Shown piece by piece: positions 5,148 to 8,114 of a DNA stretch of 8,114 bases. Within the stretch, counting starts at the first letter, position 1; every line of letters begins with the position of its first letter. The stretch is from Ruminococcus flavefaciens. Its GTDB lineage: Bacteria; Bacillota; Clostridia; Oscillospirales; Ruminococcaceae. The notes beneath the pieces are model-generated. The model worked only from the letters and a program-made list of their open reading frames with translations, was not told the DNA's origin and made no database searches. The stretch covers positions 19,323 through 27,436 of the forward strand of contig DEDQ01000017.1 in assembly GCA_002350065.1 (NCBI GenBank), read 5' to 3'. A program made the position numbers and the translations under genes.

Positions 5148-7985
5148 ATGAAGTCATTTTTCAAAAGGGCTGTCAGCACTGTCGCGGCGGCGGCGTGTAT
5201 GCTGACGAGCTTCCGCTTCACTTCGCTCAGCAGCGTCACAGAAGCTGAGGCTGCAAGCGGAATGAACGCCTTCGACATCACAAGAGAAATGAAGATAGGC
5301 TGGAATTTAGGAAACAGCCTCGACGCAACAGGCGGCAACGGCTACTACGGTCTTGACACCGAGGTAAGCTGGGGCAACCCCAAGACAACAAAGGCAATGA
5401 TAAATACAGTTAAAGCCAAGGGCTTCAATACTGTAAGAATACCTACCACATGGTATCCTCATCTTGACGGAAGCAACAAAATAGACGGTGCATGGATGTC
5501 ACGAGTCAAGGAAGTCGTTGACTACTGCATCGACAACGATATGTACGTTATCCTCAACGTCCACCACGAGGAATGGGTCAACGTTGCGCAGTTCAACGAC
5601 AACACCTATCAGAACGCCGAAACTAAGCTCACGGCAATATGGAAGCAGGTTGCCGAGGAGTTCAAAAACTACGACCAGCACCTCGTTTTCGAGGGCATGA
5701 ACGAGCCCCGTCAGACAGGAAATCCCTCCGTTAGCCAGTGGGGCAACGGCGAGGGCGACAACGGATACACATGGAATTATATCAACAAGCTCAATGCAAA
5801 GTTCGTCTCAACAGTCCGCGGACAGGGCTCCTCCTCCAACAAGGAGCGTCTGCTCATGCTCCCCGGATACTGCGCTTCCTCCGATATGAAGGCTATCAGA
5901 GCAGTATCCTTCCCCTCGGGCTGCGGAAACGTTGCATACTCGGTACACGCTTATCTCCCCTACTATTTCACAATGGCTGAGGACGACAAAGCCAACCACA
6001 ACTATCCCGGTCAGAGCGGCTGGGGCGAGGACTATACAGGCGCTATCAACAGCTTTTTCAGCGGGCTCAAGCAGCTCGAGGACGAGAAGAATATCCCCGT
6101 AGTCATCGGCGAATTCAGCGCATCTAACTTCAACAACCTCAGCGCTCGTCAGGCATGGGCTAAGGACTACATCACTCAGGCTAAAAAAGCCGGTATCCCC
6201 TGCATTCTCTGGGATAACAACGTCGAGGGCGGCAACGGCGGCGAATCGCACGGCTACCTCAACAGAAGCGCAAATTCATGGTATTCCGCTTCCGAGCCCG
6301 TGCTCAACACGATGATGTCCGTCATCAACGACAGCTCTATTCTCTGGGCGGGCAAGCAGGCTCCCGTCGTTACGACAACAACTGCCCCCCCGCAGACTAC
6401 TCCCGCAAATCCCACCACCGGTCCCGACAGCAACGGCGACTACTTCACAAGCACATTCGAGAACGGAACTGATAACTGGTCCGGCAGAGGCGACGCAACT
6501 GTAGAAGTCGATTCCTCAAACTACTATTCCGGCAGCAAGTCGCTCCACGTTTCCAGCAGAACTAAGGCATGGAACGGTACGTCTATCCCGCTCGATTCAT
6601 CTTCATTCGTTCCCGGATACACCTACAGCTTCAGCGCGGCAGTCCTCCAGACGAGCGGCTCGACTGAGACCATACAGATGTCTATCCAGCAGAGCGGCGG
6701 AAGCGAAACTTCTTACCACCACGTAGCCGAGTGCTCGGCAAAGAGCGGCGAGTGGACAAAGATAGAGAACACCGAGTTCACTATCCCCTCCGGCGGAAGC
6801 GACCTCACGCTCTACATTGAAACTCCCGACGGAAGCGGTTCTCTCTGCGATATCTACCTCGACGCAGTTCAGGTTTCAAAATCAGGCAAGGCTTCATCAG
6901 TCGTTACCGGTCAGGGAACAGTTTCCGCCTCCGGTCCGAGCGTTCAGCCCGGCACAGGCAACCTCAGCAAGAACGACACTATCAGGATAATGCCTATCGG
7001 CGATTCTATCACATTCGGCTACGGTCATACCGGCGGCTACAGAAAATTCCTCGATTACTACCTCAAGGACAAGGGCTATACCAAGGTCGATATGGTTGGT
7101 CCCGAGGGCTCTAACAGTGCAAGCTTCAGCTTCAACGGCAAAAACGTCTCCTACGACGACAACCACGCCGGCTACAGCGGATTCACTATCAAGCAGCAGT
7201 ACCCTATCCCCAGCTGGGGCGAGAACGGTCTGCTCGAAAAGCTCAAGAGCAAGAACGCTGTAAGCAGTGCTCAGCCGGATATCGTGCTCCTCATCATCGG
7301 CACAAACGATATGACCGCTAACCGCAATCTCAGTGACTGCGAGAGCGACCTCCACGACCTCGTGGACTATATCCTCGCATCTATGCCCGCTGACGGCATG
7401 GTATTCATGGGCTCTATCCCCGAATTCACGGCTTACGGCGGAAATGCTCAGCGCGTTGCGAATTACAATGCAACTGTCAAGAAGGTAGCCGAGTCCTACG
7501 CAAACGCCGGAAAGCACGTTCAGTTCGCCGACGTTCACGGCTGTCTCAACGGCATGAACGATATGGACACCGACAAGCTCCACCCGACAGAGAACGGCTA
7601 CGAGAAAATGGGTAAGTTCTGGGCTGGCATCGTTGACGATTACGTAGCAGCTTCTGCTCCCGTAGTTACCACTACTACCACAGTTACGACTACTTCAACA
7701 ACAACTACCACCACAACAACAGCAACGACAACTCAGGAGTCCACGACTCAGCCCGATGAAAAGCGCATCGCAGGCGACGTTAACCTCGACGGATACGTTA
7801 CTGTCGCCGATGCAGTCGCTATCCTCCAGTACATCGGCAACAAGGACAAGTATCCGCTCAGCAGTACCGCCAAGGCAAACGCTGATGTCTCCGGAAACGG
7901 CGATGGTGTTACTCCCAACGACGCACTCACGATACAGAAGGTCGACGCCGGACTTATTGCTATAAGCCAGCTCCAGTCGGCATAA
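5148..7985 (+). CDS. Secreted cellulosomal GH5 glycanase - CBM22-like - CE3-type esterase - dockerin
   Basis: 945 residues. The signal peptide (MKSFFKR, hydrophobic core, cleavage near AEA-A at 35/36) sends it out of the cell. The GH5 domain (about 40-395) has GWNLGNSLDA, HHEEW with His139/140, FEGMNEPR with acid/base Glu186, His267 in YSVHAY, nucleophile Glu322 in VIGEF, and Trp355. It most resembles subfamily GH5_4 (endo-glucanase, xyloglucanase, xylanase). A Pro/Thr linker (405-430) leads to a CBM22-like beta-sandwich (432-577; NWSGRGDATVEV, SRTKAWNG, LYIETPDG, DIYLDAVQV). A CE3-type SGNH esterase (about 610-835) shows GDSIT with Ser620, HAGYSG with Gly675, GTNDM with Asn720 and the Asp809/His812 pair in DKLHP. 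A 22-residue Thr run (841-862) precedes the dockerin (875-940), with calcium loops at 877-888 and 913-925. It should attach to a scaffoldin and cut acetylated hemicellulose while removing acetyl groups. Substrate preference is inferred from the modules. The neighbouring minus-strand genes are divergent, not in its operon. Confidence 0.95.
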   Translation: MKSFFKRAVSTVAAAACMLTSFRFTSLSSVTEAEAASGMNAFDITREMKIGWNLGNSLDATGGNGYYGLDTEVSWGNPKTTKAMINTVKAKGFNTVRIPTTWYPHLDGSNKIDGAWMSRVKEVVDYCIDNDMYVILNVHHEEWVNVAQFNDNTYQNAETKLTAIWKQVAEEFKNYDQHLVFEGMNEPRQTGNPSVSQWGNGEGDNGYTWNYINKLNAKFVSTVRGQGSSSNKERLLMLPGYCASSDMKAIRAVSFPSGCGNVAYSVHAYLPYYFTMAEDDKANHNYPGQSGWGEDYTGAINSFFSGLKQLEDEKNIPVVIGEFSASNFNNLSARQAWAKDYITQAKKAGIPCILWDNNVEGGNGGESHGYLNRSANSWYSASEPVLNTMMSVINDSSILWAGKQAPVVTTTTAPPQTTPANPTTGPDSNGDYFTSTFENGTDNWSGRGDATVEVDSSNYYSGSKSLHVSSRTKAWNGTSIPLDSSSFVPGYTYSFSAAVLQTSGSTETIQMSIQQSGGSETSYHHVAECSAKSGEWTKIENTEFTIPSGGSDLTLYIETPDGSGSLCDIYLDAVQVSKSGKASSVVTGQGTVSASGPSVQPGTGNLSKNDTIRIMPIGDSITFGYGHTGGYRKFLDYYLKDKGYTKVDMVGPEGSNSASFSFNGKNVSYDDNHAGYSGFTIKQQYPIPSWGENGLLEKLKSKNAVSSAQPDIVLLIIGTNDMTANRNLSDCESDLHDLVDYILASMPADGMVFMGSIPEFTAYGGNAQRVANYNATVKKVAESYANAGKHVQFADVHGCLNGMNDMDTDKLHPTENGYEKMGKFWAGIVDDYVAASAPVVTTTTTVTTTSTTTTTTTTATTTQESTTQPDEKRIAGDVNLDGYVTVADAVAILQYIGNKDKYPLSSTAKANADVSGNGDGVTPNDALTIQKVDAGLIAISQLQSA
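7668..7733 (+). repeat. ACN-codon run encoding the poly-Thr linker
   Basis: Twenty-two codons, 19 of them ACN threonine, interrupted by one Val, one Ser and one Ala, encode the flexible linker between the esterase and the dockerin. Such linkers are often O-glycosylated and vary in length through slippage or recombination. Confidence 0.85.
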
Positions 7986-8038
7986 TCAAGCGCGGAAAGG
8001 TCAAAGCCTGTACTCGTACAGAAACTCATACCTACTAC

Positions 8039-8058
8039 TGGGAAAGAACCTTTTCCCA
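8039..8058 (+). terminator. Possible terminator hairpin after the GH5-esterase gene
   Basis: TGGGAAA pairs with TTTCCCA (plus one G-U pair) around a 4-nt AACC loop, 53 nt past the TAA stop. The following sequence is T-rich, but its longest run (TTTTT) is about 17 nt away, so intrinsic termination would be weak. A smaller hairpin CTGTA-CTCG-TACAG sits at 8008-8021. The remaining bases to 8114 hold no gene that I can support. Confidence 0.4.
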
Positions 8059-8114
8059 AGACTTTCAACTTTGTTTTTCTGCAAGAGGTATCCCATATAA
8101 AACAAAATAGCTCC

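Noticed and set aside
6897..7583. 228-codon open frame on the minus strand
   Set aside because: It is antisense to the esterase domain, which carries a full set of SGNH motifs. The minus frame has no ribosome site or recognisable motifs.
7668..7733. ACN repeats as a CRISPR or tandem DNA repeat array
   Set aside because: It is an in-frame Thr-codon run forming a protein linker. There are no spacers and no conserved repeat unit.

Overview
The window looks like a chromosomal segment from a cellulosome-producing, fibre-degrading Firmicute, most likely a Ruminococcus of the R. flavefaciens / R. champanellensis type. The evidence is a secreted multimodular enzyme that ends in a type I-like dockerin, Thr-rich inter-domain linkers, strong AGGAGG ribosome binding sites, sigma-A promoters and a moderate GC content. 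The genus call is inferred from protein style, since no rRNA or other marker is present.

Left part (1-4785, all minus strand; read right to left). Two tandem paralogous lipoprotein genes (4785-3307 and 3293-1872, 13 nt apart) come first. They are followed by a roughly 210-nt leader with two small hairpins, then an ECF-type sigma factor (1658-1206, homology reaching up to about 1715), then a single-pass membrane protein (1204 to the left edge, incomplete). The membrane protein starts 1 nt after the sigma stop codon and is most simply its anti-sigma/sensor partner. All four genes are co-oriented, so they may form one surface-sensing module. The sigma gene has an abnormal 5' end: conserved sequence continues in frame upstream of its only usable ATG, with no standard start codon.

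Middle (4786-5147). This divergent intergenic region of about 360 nt holds a long, nearly perfect inverted repeat (4812-4865) in the 5' leader of the lipoprotein operon, a possible ECF-type promoter for that operon, and a very good extended -10 sigma-A promoter (5051-5079) for the rightward gene.

Right part (5148-7985, plus strand). A single 945-residue secreted enzyme has the order signal peptide, GH5 glycoside hydrolase, Pro/Thr linker, CBM22-like module, CE3-type SGNH acetyl esterase, Thr linker, dockerin. It should dock on a scaffoldin and cleave the backbone and the acetyl groups of acetylated hemicellulose together. A weak hairpin after its stop (8039-8058) may terminate it. The rest, to 8114, shows no gene.

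The least explained items are the unidentified extracytoplasmic domain of the sigma partner, the paired lipoproteins sharing an NYDDxCxxHDSS motif, the irregular sigma start, and the long inverted repeat.
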